In this document: piece by piece, positions 49,801 through 60,400 of the stretch
Layout of the letters: every line of letters begins with the position of its first letter
Position numbering within the stretch: the first letter of the stretch is position 1
Source: Kryptolebias marmoratus
Taxonomy: Eukaryota > Chordata > Actinopteri > Cyprinodontiformes > Rivulidae
Reading direction: 5' to 3'
Assembly: GCF_001649575.2 (NCBI RefSeq)
Contig: NC_051433.1
Coordinates: 6,573,883 to 6,637,882, forward strand
DNA: 64,000 nucleotides
Notes under the pieces: model-generated
Told to the model about the DNA's origin: nothing
Database searches by the model: none
Seen by the model: only the letters and a program-made list of their open reading frames with translations
Position numbers and translations under genes: made by a program

Positions 49801-52800
49801 CTGGCTGTACTCGTTATGTTTTAATTTCTTTGTTTGTTCTGTTTAGTTTTTTTTCTTGTTAACTCAGATCCAAAGAATAATAAACTTTTTTGTTTTATCC
49901 TGCTTTTTTTTTCTTCTTAACCTTTACCAGTATTGAAAAATAAAAAATCAGTAATTAGTATTCTATTCAGCGTAGTGTCGAGAAAGTAATAAAATACAAA
50001 GGACTCTTTGGAAAATGTTGTACTTTTAAAAATTTTAACATGCATGGTTAGCATGGTAGAATCTAATTTAGCTTCATGCATCCTTTGTTTTTATGACTAA
50101 TTTCAACTAAATAGGAGTCAGAAAAGGGGGCAAAGTTAACTTTGACAGTTCCCTGCAGTGAAGCAGATTATGAATCATAATGAGGAACATGACAATTTAC
50201 ACCAGCAGCCACATGGATCACGAATAGATGTAAACTGAAGAAAAGTAATAACAAAAAGGTCTTAATTACATATTTAAATTACCCTTCTATTGAAGATTCA
50301 TTCCTTCTCTTTCAGTAAATATGTTTGCTGTTTAGACATGCTTATGTGTTTTATTTCGTACTGCCAGATGTGAACTTAGTAGGCCCTACAGATAACTTAA
50401 ATGTTGAACCATGCGTTTAGAGTCAATATCATGTTGAAACACCCCACTCTATCACAGTTCCAGCTGTTTATTAATATACTTCGTCAGATGAATCTGAAAG
50501 TCTCCCTGCGTCAAAGCAGCTCCATTAGTTTGAGATTATGCAGAATAATTCTGGAGTTCATTATTCTATATATTGTCTGCTTGTTTTGGTTCCAGACACA
50601 GAAAAACAGCCTTTAAAACGATGCTGCCGTAGTGATCAGTAGTCAGAACAGTCTTCTTGGGATTGAAGGCCTCAGTTTTATTCCTCTAAACATACTTCTG
50701 TTATTTGTAGCCAACAACTCAATATTTTCCTAGTATAGTCGTAAAACTTTCTCCAGGCGGTGAGCTGTAAACTTGAGTCCATCTTGAATGTGTCAGTTTT
50801 GTAGCAGGTGCATATTTCTTGGATGCCTCTTAATCTGTGGTGATATAAAACTTCCCTGACTGTAGACAGAAAAGCTGGTGGTTTCAGAAACTTCAGTTTC
50901 TCAGCAAACAAGGTGATTTTGGGATTGAAAAAAAAAATCCTATTGACTAAAGGTAATAGTTTGGGTCTTCAATATTTTGTGAACATCACAGCACCTTTCA
51001 GTAACTTTGTAAATGGAGGCCTCGTCCACACAAGAACGCTGACTTTCCGAAATGATCTTTTTATTCATAAACCTTCACAATTTCAAGAAATGACTTCATC
51101 AACACAGAAACACAGAAAATGACACAAAAGGCTGTAGTACTTATGCCAGGCCTATATGTGGTGCTGTGACGCTGCCCTGAAAACACACCAAAAAATAAGA
51201 AAGAAGGCTTGTTGCAGATGCTCCACACTGTAAATGTAAGAAAAGAACAAGACAAGGATGGTAAATACAAGAGCAACAAAACAGTGAAACTTCTCTTGAT
51301 GTCACATTAAACTACTATTGACCGGGAGTCCTGTCAGTCCAAAAATACGGTCATAATGGGAAATTTCAAGCACAGTAACCAGCAAAAGAAAGAGGGAAAA
51401 GTTTTCCTTACAATACTCATAGGGTTTAGGGTATATTGTAGTTAAGCAGCTTATGTCTGCAGCATGTAATCTGTCATTATTGGAGTTGTAGGTTAGAATA
51501 GGGTGGGTCTATGTCAACAGTATTTTCAAAAGGTTGTGTGGTGTTTAAGGATTTTTTTCCTTTCTGGAATCCAGTTTGGAAAAATACATTTTATTGGCTC
51601 CTAAAACACAGTTTCCATGTGGATGCAAGGCTGAAATTATAAAAAAATAGAAAACCCTTTTCATATTCATAAAACCCGTGTGGACGGGGCCTGAAGGTCC
51701 TGAAATTTATTTAAAAGAATGACAACCTGATATGTAAATTTATTATTCTTTTTCTCATTTTGTTTTAAAACCAGTGAATGCCAAACACATTATTTTCTAA
51801 ACTACATCGAGGAAGCTAATACATTTCGTCAGTCTTGATCCTTATTTTGAAACAGCTCAAGATGTCTTCAGCTGAGTTTTCATCAGCTTTGACCTCTCTG
51901 TAACCCTGCATATTTAGAGATGCCTCCCTGCTTTTTTTGTCTCTTCATCTTAGGTCACTCTTCCTGAAGAAATAATTTATTGATAAAACATCCATTAGAT
52001 TTAGTACATTTCCTGTATGGCTTAAAGAAGCTGTCACTTTGGATGTTTCTGGCACTCTAGTGAATTTATGTACTACAACTGATGTGGTTAAATGAGCTTT
52101 AATTCTGAAGAACATATTTATTTAATCAGTTTTATATGTCTCAGATTTTTTGTTTGCGCATAAAAAATGATAATTCATTAATATACAAATCATCTGAAGT
52201 GCTGTTGCAGAAAAAAATATTCACCTTGAAACAGTGCCATGCCCCTTTTTGTACAATATATTAAAATAAATCAAAAGTTGTAAATACTTAAATAAAATAT
52301 CATGAAACTTACATAAACTGTGCCACAGCATTCAAAAAAAGCCAAAAATCTAACATTAAATTTCAACCTTTTATGTTTTAAATGTCAGGAAAATGTTCAG
52401 TTGTGAGCAGAAGATGCTCTTCCACAAGAAATCATGCAATTCAGGAACACCTTTAACCTGAAGTTATTTAATTGTCATCAACTAATTAAACCAATTAAAA
52501 CAGACATGTACATATTTTCAAAAGAAAACATGGCAGACACTGATCAGCAATTCCTGAAAGTACAACTTTGTTTATCAGCTCTCCGTGGTAGAACAGAAGG
52601 ATTTAACTTCATGTGTTAAAAGCCCATGTGGTCAGCAGCCTCCTCTTCAAGATGCTGCCACTTAATTATTTGCAGTTGTGAATTATCCACTCGAGGATTA
52701 TGATTCGTGAATGGCACATCTGAGAATGTCCAACTATTCTCTTTACTTGAAGGCTGAATGTCGTTCAACACTGAGTCTGAAGTTAGAACTAAAACCCACA

Positions 52801-53216
52801 TTGATGCAAAATTTTATTATCTTCTTTTCATGTCATGACCTCGGCCTGTGGACCAGTCTACCTGATAATGTTAGATCAGCTGAGAGTTGATGTTTTTAAA
52901 AGCAAACTTGTCACGTTTGAGTTGCCGAATAGTCTCCAATAGTCACAGCCCAGTAAGATGCTATCTTTACACAGACTTCCTAACTATAGGGGCTCCCAAA
53001 TTTTAGTAGAGCTTCAGCCTTGGTCTGAGCTCATTGCCAAAAACTATTTAAATCAAGCTAAACTTTTTTTATTTATCCAGCATAAAACTATCCCACATAT
53101 TGTTGTAGTATACACTGGTACACTTGTTTACTTCAGTCTTGAAATGATTGGTGAAATACTGGTTTGTTTGATAAGCAAACATGGACTTTACCTAATCAAC
53201 TTTAAACTTAGGGGGT
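46811..53216. other. Noncoding upstream region of the lipocalin gene
   Basis: No gene or recognisable mobile element. Low-repeat stretches at 48690-48990 and 49200-49570 could be regulatory, and a perfect 15-bp-arm palindrome lies at 48107-48137 (listed separately). Open frames of 60-95 codons throughout lack motifs. Confidence 0.45.
48107..48137. repeat. Perfect palindrome, 15-bp arms
   Basis: AGTTATCATCGAGTT (48107-48121) and its exact reverse complement (48123-48137) are separated by one base. Confidence 0.9.
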
Positions 53217-53307
53217 GGATAAAAGTAGCAGGAAAATAATTGGTCAGAAATTTCCAACATAAGACAGACACAAGAGAGACAGACAGAAGATCTCATCTCG
53301 TGGCGCC
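53217..53307 (+). promoter_or_regulatory. Candidate core promoter and 5' UTR of the lipocalin gene
   Basis: A TATA-like GGATAAAAG lies at 53217-53225, about 85 bases before the start codon. Transcription would then begin near 53247-53255 and give a 5' UTR of roughly 55 bases. This is inferred from spacing only; a further upstream noncoding exon cannot be excluded. Confidence 0.35.
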
Positions 53308-53415
53308 ATGAAGGTTTTGTGTGTTGTTGTTGTTGTGTTGAGTCTCGCCTCAGTGTGCCAGCCTGCATCGCTGGCCTGTGACTTGCTGCTGCAGCCAGTT
53401 GAAGAAGGTCCAGAT
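53308..53415 (+). CDS. Lipocalin exon 1 (signal peptide)
   Basis: Encodes residues 1-36: a Val/Leu-rich signal sequence, then the mature N-terminus with C24. C24 is expected to pair with C164 by analogy with orosomucoid. The exon ends in phase 0 at a GTAAGT donor. Signal cleavage is plausible after A20 or A23. Confidence 0.82.
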
Positions 53416-55341
53416 GTAAGTCATTTTCCACATTTAAAAACTAAACTTCAGACTAAACTTGTCAATGTCTTGAAGTGTGATTAAATATATTACATTGGTG
53501 CCAAGAAGAAAGTCAAAAGAAACAAAGAGGATGACTGATGATTTCTTGGTTTTTCCCAGATTCTTGGGAGATGGTATCTCGTTGCCATGTCCTCAGATTA
53601 TTGTTGGGTAGCAGCACTGTTAAATTCTTTATTTGTTCCAAGTTTTCAAGTGGATGTTACCTCAACTGAAAAACTAAATTACTATGATGCCAACATAAAA
53701 ATAAAAATGTAAGTCTTATTTACTAGTAAAATTTATGCAATTGTTTATATGTAAATTGCTTGTAATTATCCATCAAACTTAATTTTTGCCTAAATACCTG
53801 GTTCCTTGTGTGTCTAATTATCCTGTGTAAATATTGTTTCTGTAGGTATGGAGTTTGTGACAATAAAACCATACAATATCTCTATAAAACCAACATGATT
53901 GCTGAAGTTGGGACACCCGATGGTAAGATATTTGTGAACAAACAACATACACTGAATATTTTTGGTTTATTTGCTAATATCTCTGTCTTTAACTGGCTCT
54001 GTTTGTGTTGCAGCTGTTTGAAGCTTTGATTTGCAGCAAGGAAAAAACTTTAAAAGCTTAATACTGAGGAAACATATTAACATTGCAATGCTCAAGTTGC
54101 ACTACGTTTAACTTTGGGTGCTTTAAATTAATATGTTTGACACTAAATATATTGAATATTATGCAAAGTTGTTTATTTATTTTATTCCCAAGTTTAATTG
54201 TATTTATAGAAACCCCACTATAGCTTGCTATGAATGATTATTTCACTAAGGATTTTTCATTTTACCTTTCTTTTGCTTTATTTATTTATTTATTTATTTT
54301 TAGAAATTAATCTTCTAAACTGTATCATCTAATTTCTCAACAGAAATCAAAAAGGATCCAAAAGGTGTGATTCTTCACAGTCGATGTCAAGACTGTCTTG
54401 TTTTGAGAGATAATGGCTTAGTTTCCTTTCTTGTGATTCTCAGTAAGTATAAGAGGTGATTCAGAACGTAAGTGATAAAAAGATAATATGTAAAGATGAA
54501 CACGTCTTTCCCACCAGACCTCACTGTTTGATTCTGTCCAACAGATTTTGATCCATCTGACCCCACTTATAGAAATAAAACAGTTTATCCACTGCGTCAG
54601 TCTATGTTAAAGATATTCTACACAACGATTTCATCTTTAATGTTTTGTGTCTTGAACAGGCAGGAGACCAAACATCACTGCGGCTGAGATGAAAGAGTTT
54701 GAAGTACTGGCAGATTGTCTAAGCTTGTACAGACCACAAGTTATGGACACTAATCACGGTGAGGTTTCATACATTGTTTTGGTTCAACAAAACCTTAGAA
54801 TAGACCACTCTGACTAATGTCATCAGTGGTTGTGCACAGGAAGTGCCTCTGCCATGTTGGAAGACAAACAAAATGCATTAACAGAAGAATGACTTAGATC
54901 AATGACATCTGCAATATTTATTCATTTACTGAGTTCAATGGCCTGGAAAATGTAAAACAAAAATCAAAATATTGTGAGATGCTTGAACCAGCTGTGAAGC
55001 AACAATATTAGCAGAAATTAAAGTTTGTGAATGACTTTGAACCCTACAAACATGTGCATGTGTGGAAATAGTCTCCAAGCCTGTAAATATTTTACCTTTG
55101 GTTGGGTGCAACCAGGTTAAGTGTTATGTAAACTAACAATAAAGTGAGCTGCTTTCTTTTTACCTATTTCACAATATATTACACAATACTCTCATTAAAA
55201 TTTGCACAATGCAGTGAATGAGTCTACTATTTTAAATATTCTCTGTAATCAAAAGAATCCATACAGCTGATGTTGTTATTTCATGCAGAAAGTCCACAGG
55301 TGAATGTACCTCCAAGAAAGGATCCTAGCAAATGTCTGTAA
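53308..55341 (+). CDS. Secreted lipocalin, alpha-1-acid glycoprotein / saxitoxin-binding-protein-like (isoform with exon 6a)
   Basis: Six coding exons: 53308-53415, 53560-53708, 53846-53922, 54344-54442, 54660-54758 and 55289-55341. All introns are GT-AG, with phases 0, 2, 1, 1, 1. The product is 194 residues, the usual length for a single-domain lipocalin. Residues 1 to about 20 are a hydrophobic signal peptide (MKVLCVVVVV start), so the protein is probably a secreted plasma carrier of small hydrophobic ligands. The lipocalin GxW signature is GRW at 39-41. A second family-like block, LVLRD, lies at 130-134, and a DCL block at 163-165 precedes the C-terminus, as in orosomucoid. Likely disulfides by analogy are C24-C164 and C90-C193. 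N-glycosylation sequons occur at N92 (NKT) and N149 (NIT). The start is chosen because it opens the signal peptide in a reasonable context (G at -3). The family call is firm; the exact orthologue (orosomucoid, PSTBP or TBT-binding protein) is not decided. Confidence 0.85.
53560..53708 (+). CDS. Lipocalin exon 2 (GxW motif)
   Basis: Follows a TTTTTCCCAG acceptor and ends in phase 2 at a GTAAGT donor. It encodes residues 37-85 plus two bases of M86. GRW at 39-41 marks strand A of the lipocalin barrel. The SSDYCW stretch just after it includes C51, a cysteine beyond the two expected disulfide pairs. Confidence 0.85.
53846..53922 (+). CDS. Lipocalin exon 3
   Basis: Acceptor TTTCTGTAG; ends in phase 1 at GTAAGA. 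Encodes residues 86-111 with C90 directly before the NKT sequon at 92-94, an arrangement like the Cys-plus-sequon segment of alpha-1-acid glycoprotein. The longer open frame around this exon is intron read-through. Confidence 0.83.
54344..54442 (+). CDS. Lipocalin exon 4
   Basis: Acceptor TTTCTCAACAG; ends in phase 1 at GTAAGT. Encodes residues 112-144, including RCQDC (125-129), an extra CxxC pair, and the LVLRD block (130-134) that matches the family's late barrel strand. Confidence 0.83.
54660..54758 (+). CDS. Lipocalin exon 5 (C-terminal helix)
   Basis: Acceptor CTTGAACAG; ends in phase 1 at GTGAGG. Encodes residues 145-177: the sequon NIT at 149-151, then an amphipathic segment (AAEMKEFEVLADCL) that matches the lipocalin C-terminal helix and carries C164. 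One base carries over to either exon 6a or exon 6b. Confidence 0.83.
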
Positions 55342-55644
55342 TGACTGAGGATCGTAGTTGAAAGGTCTGACTAAGCAACATTTGTGAAACACTGGTTTCT
55401 TTACCACTGGGACAATTTATAAGTTTGTTCTCTTTGATTGGTCACATTTGCAAGAATTCTGAAATGACTTTTTATTTTCGTCAGCCATATCCAAGCAGCC
55501 AAAAACAACACAAAGACTGACCGTTGAACCATGTTCTTTGTGTTTTTTATCCTACTGTATTTGTTTGTCCACTGCAACTTGTCTTCCAACATAGCGGCTG
55601 GATCATGAGCACAGAGGCTGTGATTACATTGCAGAGTGGTCTAT
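54800..55644. repeat. Foldback (inverted-repeat) element spanning exon 6a
   Basis: Left arm 54800-54867 is the reverse complement, imperfectly, of 55579-55644. The outer 13 bases (ATAGACCACTCTG) and an inner 14-base block (ATGTTGGAAGACAA) match exactly; the middle is diverged. The structure looks like a non-autonomous DNA transposon with arms of about 70 bp, family not identified. Its interior includes lipocalin exon 6a. The short minus-strand frame at 55401-55592 overlaps the right arm and is not credited as a gene. Confidence 0.55.
55289..55341 (+). CDS. Alternative terminal exon 6a (short lipocalin C-terminus)
   Basis: Acceptor TTTCATGCAG in the correct phase 1. Encodes residues 178-194, ending KDPSKCL and TAA at 55339-55341. 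The Lys/Asp-rich stretch before the last cysteine resembles the final exon of orosomucoid, so C193 is the expected partner of C90. No AATAAA was seen in the 220 bases after the stop. The exon lies between inverted-repeat arms at 54800-54867 and 55579-55644. Confidence 0.65.
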
Positions 55645-55813
55645 AGAGGGTAAAAAACAAGCTGTACTATGAGCTTAATTTTTTTTCTTTTATTTATTAT
55701 TATATTATTGTCTGCAATGCATCAGCTTTACCAAGTTAGTTGCAATCATGCCCCAAATACCAGGGAAGAGTGTATGTTAAAATGTTAACTTTCCTTTTTT
55801 GTTCTTTTCACAG

Positions 55814-55995
55814 ATTATGAAAACTGCAGTACACCAGACAACATAAATCCTGATTCTCCAGAAATAACTGAAGATCTTCCAAAAAGAATGAAAAAAGTGT
55901 TCTCAGAGCTCTTCACATGTACGACAGATAAATTTCTTTACTATCCCCGTGCTGCTTTTAGATGGGCTCAGGAAATGTGGGATAATCTTTGGTAA
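55814..55995 (+). CDS. Alternative terminal exon 6b (extended C-terminus)
   Basis: Preceded by a strong pyrimidine tract and TTTCACAG; the phase (1) matches exon 5. Joined to exons 1-5 it gives 237 residues. It encodes DYENC, giving C182 near the place of C193 in the short form, then an acidic/Pro-rich linker and a basic-to-aromatic helix-like tail ending in MWDNLW, with a further cysteine at 213. I do not recognise the tail. TAA at 55993-55995 runs directly into 13 A residues. It could be an alternative last exon, or the last exon of a lost tandem copy. Confidence 0.6.
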
Positions 55996-56154
55996 AAAAA
56001 AAAAAAGTAGTTGTTATTACAGTAATACATACTGTTACGCAAAATATCTGATAATGGGTCTTTACCACAGTTTGTACTGCTGTTTAAGTCTGGTCATTCA
56101 ATCATAATTACTTACAATGGTTGCATTCCCAAGCTATGTTGCATACACAATGGC

Positions 56155-56927
56155 TACGTGCTTATTCAAAAAAAGTTAAAAAACAAAAACAACTGGACTT
56201 CTATTCTGTAGTTGAAGACGTTTCGCTTCTCATCCGAGGAGCTTTCTCAATTCAGAAATAGAGAGTGTGGAGTTGAGCTTTTAAAGCTGAGCTGGATTGC
56301 TTGCAAATTGTTCTCACTCTCCTAACAATGGAGGCTCATTAGAATCCTTGTTTGTCTGACTCACTGAGGGGCCCCTCTGGTCACATGAGTGCAGGTGTTG
56401 ATTGGAGTGAAACTGACTGGGGATCAGGCCTAAAGCTCCATTATATGTTTTTGAAAGCTGAAATNNNNNNNNNNNNNNNNNNNNNNNNNNNNNNNNNNNN
56501 NNNNNNNNNNNNNNNNNNNNNNNNNNNNNNNNNNNNNNNNNNNNNNNNNNNNNNNNNNNNNNNNNNNNNNNNNNNNNNNNNNNNNNNNNNNNNNNNNNNN
56601 NNNNNNNNNNNNNNNNNNNNNNNNNNNNNNNNNNNNNNNNNNNNNNNNNNNNNNNNNNNNNNNCAGTGAGTCAGACAAACAAGGATTCTAACGAGCCTCC
56701 TTTGTTAGGAGAGTGAGAACAATTTGCAAGCAATCCAGCTTACAGCACATCTCAGCTTTAAAAGCTCAACTCCACACTCTCTATTTCTGAATTGAGAAAG
56801 CTCCTCGAATGAGAAGCGAAACGTCTTCAGCTACAGAATAGAAGTCCAGTTGTTTTTGTTTTTTAACTTTTTTTGAATTTACCATGGCCTGGATGACTGA
56901 GAATCTACACCAGCATACGTGCTTATT
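56155..56927. mobile_element. Palindromic Penelope-like insertion with assembly gap
   Basis: Left arm 56167-56366 and right arm 56664-56891 are near-perfect reverse complements, with small differences such as the tract around 56735-56755. The insert is flanked by a 12-bp duplication TACGTGCTTATT (56155-56166 and 56916-56927). Its right tail (TTTACCATGGCCTGGATG...ACACCAGCA) equals that of the copy at 23835-23950. The arms contain the GACGTTTCGCTTCTCATCC block, which I associate with Penelope-like retroelements of fish. No reverse transcriptase or GIY-YIG coding remains. The family is recalled, not searched. Confidence 0.7.
56465..56663. other. Assembly gap (199 N)
   Basis: A run of N inside the palindrome. 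Frames reported across it are meaningless. Confidence 1.
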
Positions 56928-57035
56928 GTACCAATTTAAACTTCTTTTTTTTGGTTGCATTAAAAAGCAAGTTACAATCAAGTCACATGTGATCATTAGC
57001 TTTATGATGCAACAAAGTAGTTTGTTCTAAATGAA

Positions 57036-57420
57036 AGGAGGGAGGAAAAACCCAAATGCAAACAGAAAACTCAAAGAACTGGCTGGTGCAGGTGAAAATC
57101 ATGCTTCAGTCCAGGAAGAAACATGGCTAAACCTAAAGTAACAAGTGAAAATACAAGAAGGAACTAGGATCAAAACAGACAAATGACAACACAAGGATCT
57201 GACAAGTGAACAAGAAAAATAAAAACAGATTGTAAATACACAGAGGGATACTGACACATAAGAAGCAGTTGAGATAAATTACAAATAAAATCAGGTGAGT
57301 GGAGGGTTGCTGCAGACAAGCTGACACAGTTCTTCAAAATGAAACAGGAAGTAAGGTCAACCAAGATGTAAAACATAATCAAAACCAGACTAGACTAAAA
57401 CTATAACAGAACCAGACATA
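57036..57420 (-). mobile_element. Degraded LTR-like repeat
   Basis: A-rich, purine-skewed stretch starting GGAGGGAGGAAAAACCCAAA. On the minus strand it reads as an LTR 3' part of the type ending CATTTGGGTTTTTCCTCCC. It includes GGTGCAGGTGAAA, AAATTACAAATAAAATCAGG and AAACAGGAAGTAAGGTC. No clear termini or duplication were found. Assigned by resemblance to teleost gypsy-type LTR sequence. Confidence 0.35.
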
Positions 57421-60400
57421 TTTGTGTTGTAATGTAAAAAAAGAATCTTTAAAACATCAGTTACCACATGTGAGTACCAAGTTTGAGTTCCTGAAAAAAC
57501 TTGTCTTTATGTCTTGTTTTGCCAGCATTTATAATTTTTTCTCTTCCATTTTTCTCTAAAACGACTGCAGAACCTAAATAACCTTCATACTCCTCTCAAA
57601 TCATTACTGTTATAGCGGGAATGCAGAAAGAAAGAAATGCAGCTTCACAGTAAAAAGTGTAAGCTGCTGCTTTTGTCACGCTAGTTAAATGCAATAATAT
57701 TGATGCTCACTGCAGCTCTGTTATAAATTGACACTGAAGAAGTGCAAAATCAAACAGCCTTGTGAGAGAGGATAATTGCTGAGACCATAAAGCAAAAAAA
57801 ACCAAAAAAAAACAAAACAAAACAAAACAAAAAACCTATAACTAAAACCCAAAACTCAACGGATGGATTACAAGTGAATGAGTGTAAATTTACTTATCAG
57901 TCTCTTAGTGCCTTTAGTTCAGTAGGTGAGAGAGAAAATGTATAAATTTGGAAAGGACACAGACCTTACCTCAGTACGTCTCCTTTCTCTCTGGTGACAT
58001 CAGCAGACACAGTGGTGTGGCAGCTTATTAGCTACATATGTCCATCCATCACTGTTCCTGAGTCAGTTTCAAGCTTTAACAGCCTCTCTGCAGTTTTGCT
58101 CAGTGAATTTTAGAAAACAAATTTAATTTGAAAATGATTACGTTACTGATTTGTTACAAATCTTAGGAATCCCACAGCTGATGTTTGACCAACTCTGACA
58201 CAATTACAGTAATTATGCAGTCCCCATGAGAAACAAACAAAAATCATGACTAAATCCAACGTATGGTCAGCATAAACAACAAAATTATCTTTAAAAGGTT
58301 TGCTTTGAAAACAACAATGCTTCTTGCACATGTCAAAGCTTAGTTTTACTGAAATCTATGCAGACAAAAATGAGCCATTTATGTCAAAAAGAAAATCTAC
58401 AGAAACACAGTAATACAACTGCAGGCTCATCTTCTGAGTAATAATCATTTTAAAATCAGGCAAAACTAAAAGAGAACCAAAAAAAAAAACCTTGTTAGAT
58501 TAAAGAGACCATTTCACTTTCAAGTACATCCTTGTCAGTTTCTTGTTTTACTGAAATATGCCAAGAAAATGACATAAATATGGTATGTTGATTAAAACTA
58601 ACTAATAGTTTATTTTTTTAACCAAGGTATTGGCTATTTTATTAGGTTTACCAATATCTGTATGATGCATATGAAACTTTATAATTAGGTGTTTTAAGAT
58701 AATTCCTTTTAGGAAAAATAAATAATACTTTTTTTTTAATTCTGTGGCATTTACATGTTCTCCTATTTGTGCCTGCGTTTTATCTCTGGGTTGTGTCCAC
58801 AGCCCAAAAGCCTGCCTGTTATCTGTTACCTTGTGAGTCTGCATGTGTATGCACACTGCTGCTGGTCTCTGCTGTGAAAAAGAAGAAATACTAATAAAAT
58901 TTACTGATAGGCCCTCTGAGATCCCCTCATTAGGTGTAACAGAACTGTCATGTATATCTATTCACATGTTGATTCCTGGTCATATTACTCTTAAAGTGAT
59001 AAACCTTCCAGTTCTGATGAATCTGGTGGTCTTGCTCTGTCTTGCTGAGAAGAAGCTTCTTTGAAAAGACATCGTCTTACAATCTTAAATTGCAAAGATT
59101 TTGCCACCTGTAACTGTCTCATCCCTAGAATTTACTGCTTGATTTTTAATTTTTTTTTTGTAATAAACTTAAAATCAACAAGCTGGGTCTTCCTTTTCTT
59201 TCTGCCATGACAGTTTGTTGTGTCTCTGTGTTTGTCCTGTGCTGGACTGGTGGACCCTGCCTTTCGCCCCGTGATTGATTAAAATACTTTTTTGGCTTAT
59301 ACTATATTAAATAATAGCATTACATGCAGTCCTATGATGCCTAATGTGAGTTTAAAAGATGTAGAGCTAGAAATAAAAGTCAGCAGGAAGTACAGATGAA
59401 GCTTTAGATAAAAAATGAGGAAAAAAAAAAGTTATTGTGTTTTTTCCTGAAAATTCTATATGTCAATGAAATATGTGGCTGTTCTGAATATATTAAGTGT
59501 GTTATAACCTAGACTATAGCTACTTTCCATGGTTGCATTGAATTTGGCATCACAAATATGAGCAGCATATGAACTTAATCTGCCTGTGTCAGCCATTTCA
59601 CCTTCAACTCTACTGATTATTGAGAAAAAGGTGAAGTTTTGTGTTTTAATACAAACTCCACACAATCAGAGACAGCTTTCAGCTTTTAAGTTTAGGCATC
59701 CAAAGTGAATAAAAATGAGAGTAGCAGAAAACTATAAAACCTGAGTCAAAGTGTTGCATTATAACTTCACCTAAATGAATAAATTGGGTTTAAATTAAAT
59801 TTTTAAAGTGCTGTTGTGTGCTTTCTGTACATTTGCTTGGATTATGTGTTATGATTTTTCTTTATTTGGTTTCTGTTATTTTATTTTTTTAGTTCTTTCC
59901 TGGGAAAAGAAATTCGGTTTTGGCTGTGTGTTCTTGGTATACGTGTGTCAGCACATGTGAGTGTGTGTGGGAGTGGATGTGTGTGCGCGGGTGGGTGTGT
60001 GTGTTGCAATCGAACTAAAATTTCATAACATCAAAACAGAACCCAGATATGATATAGCAACTTGACTGAAAAGATGTTCAGCGTGTTTGGTCAAGTCTCT
60101 CTCTTTCTTCAGTTGCCTTTTGGCTCTATGTGTACATATTATTTAATTTATTTGTTTGGTTTTTAAAACTTTACAGGTGCTGTGTGATCAGGCAACTCTA
60201 AAAATGTCTAAAAATTAAAAAATATATAAACAAATGTTCACACTACTTGCAGTAAACACACAAAGAGAGTGTGTATTCTCGTTTTGTCTATTAAATATTG
60301 ACTGTAATGTCCTAATCACCACATTCTTTTCAAGGAAGTTTAGTTTAGATGGATTTAAACTTGAGATTGTTTGGGTTTAGTGAAACTCCAGCACTCCAAA

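Noticed and set aside
53808..54029. 73-codon open frame as a separate gene
   Set aside because: It is exon 3 of the lipocalin read through into both introns.
55300..55305. Internal donor-like GTGAAT after CACAG inside exon 6a that might join 6a to 6b
   Set aside because: Joining there would put exon 6b out of frame and reach an early stop.
55401..55592. 63-codon minus-strand frame in the foldback element
   Set aside because: Overlaps the right inverted arm; no transposase motif, most likely chance.
56352..56678. Open frames across the N run
   Set aside because: Most of their codons are unknown bases in the assembly gap.
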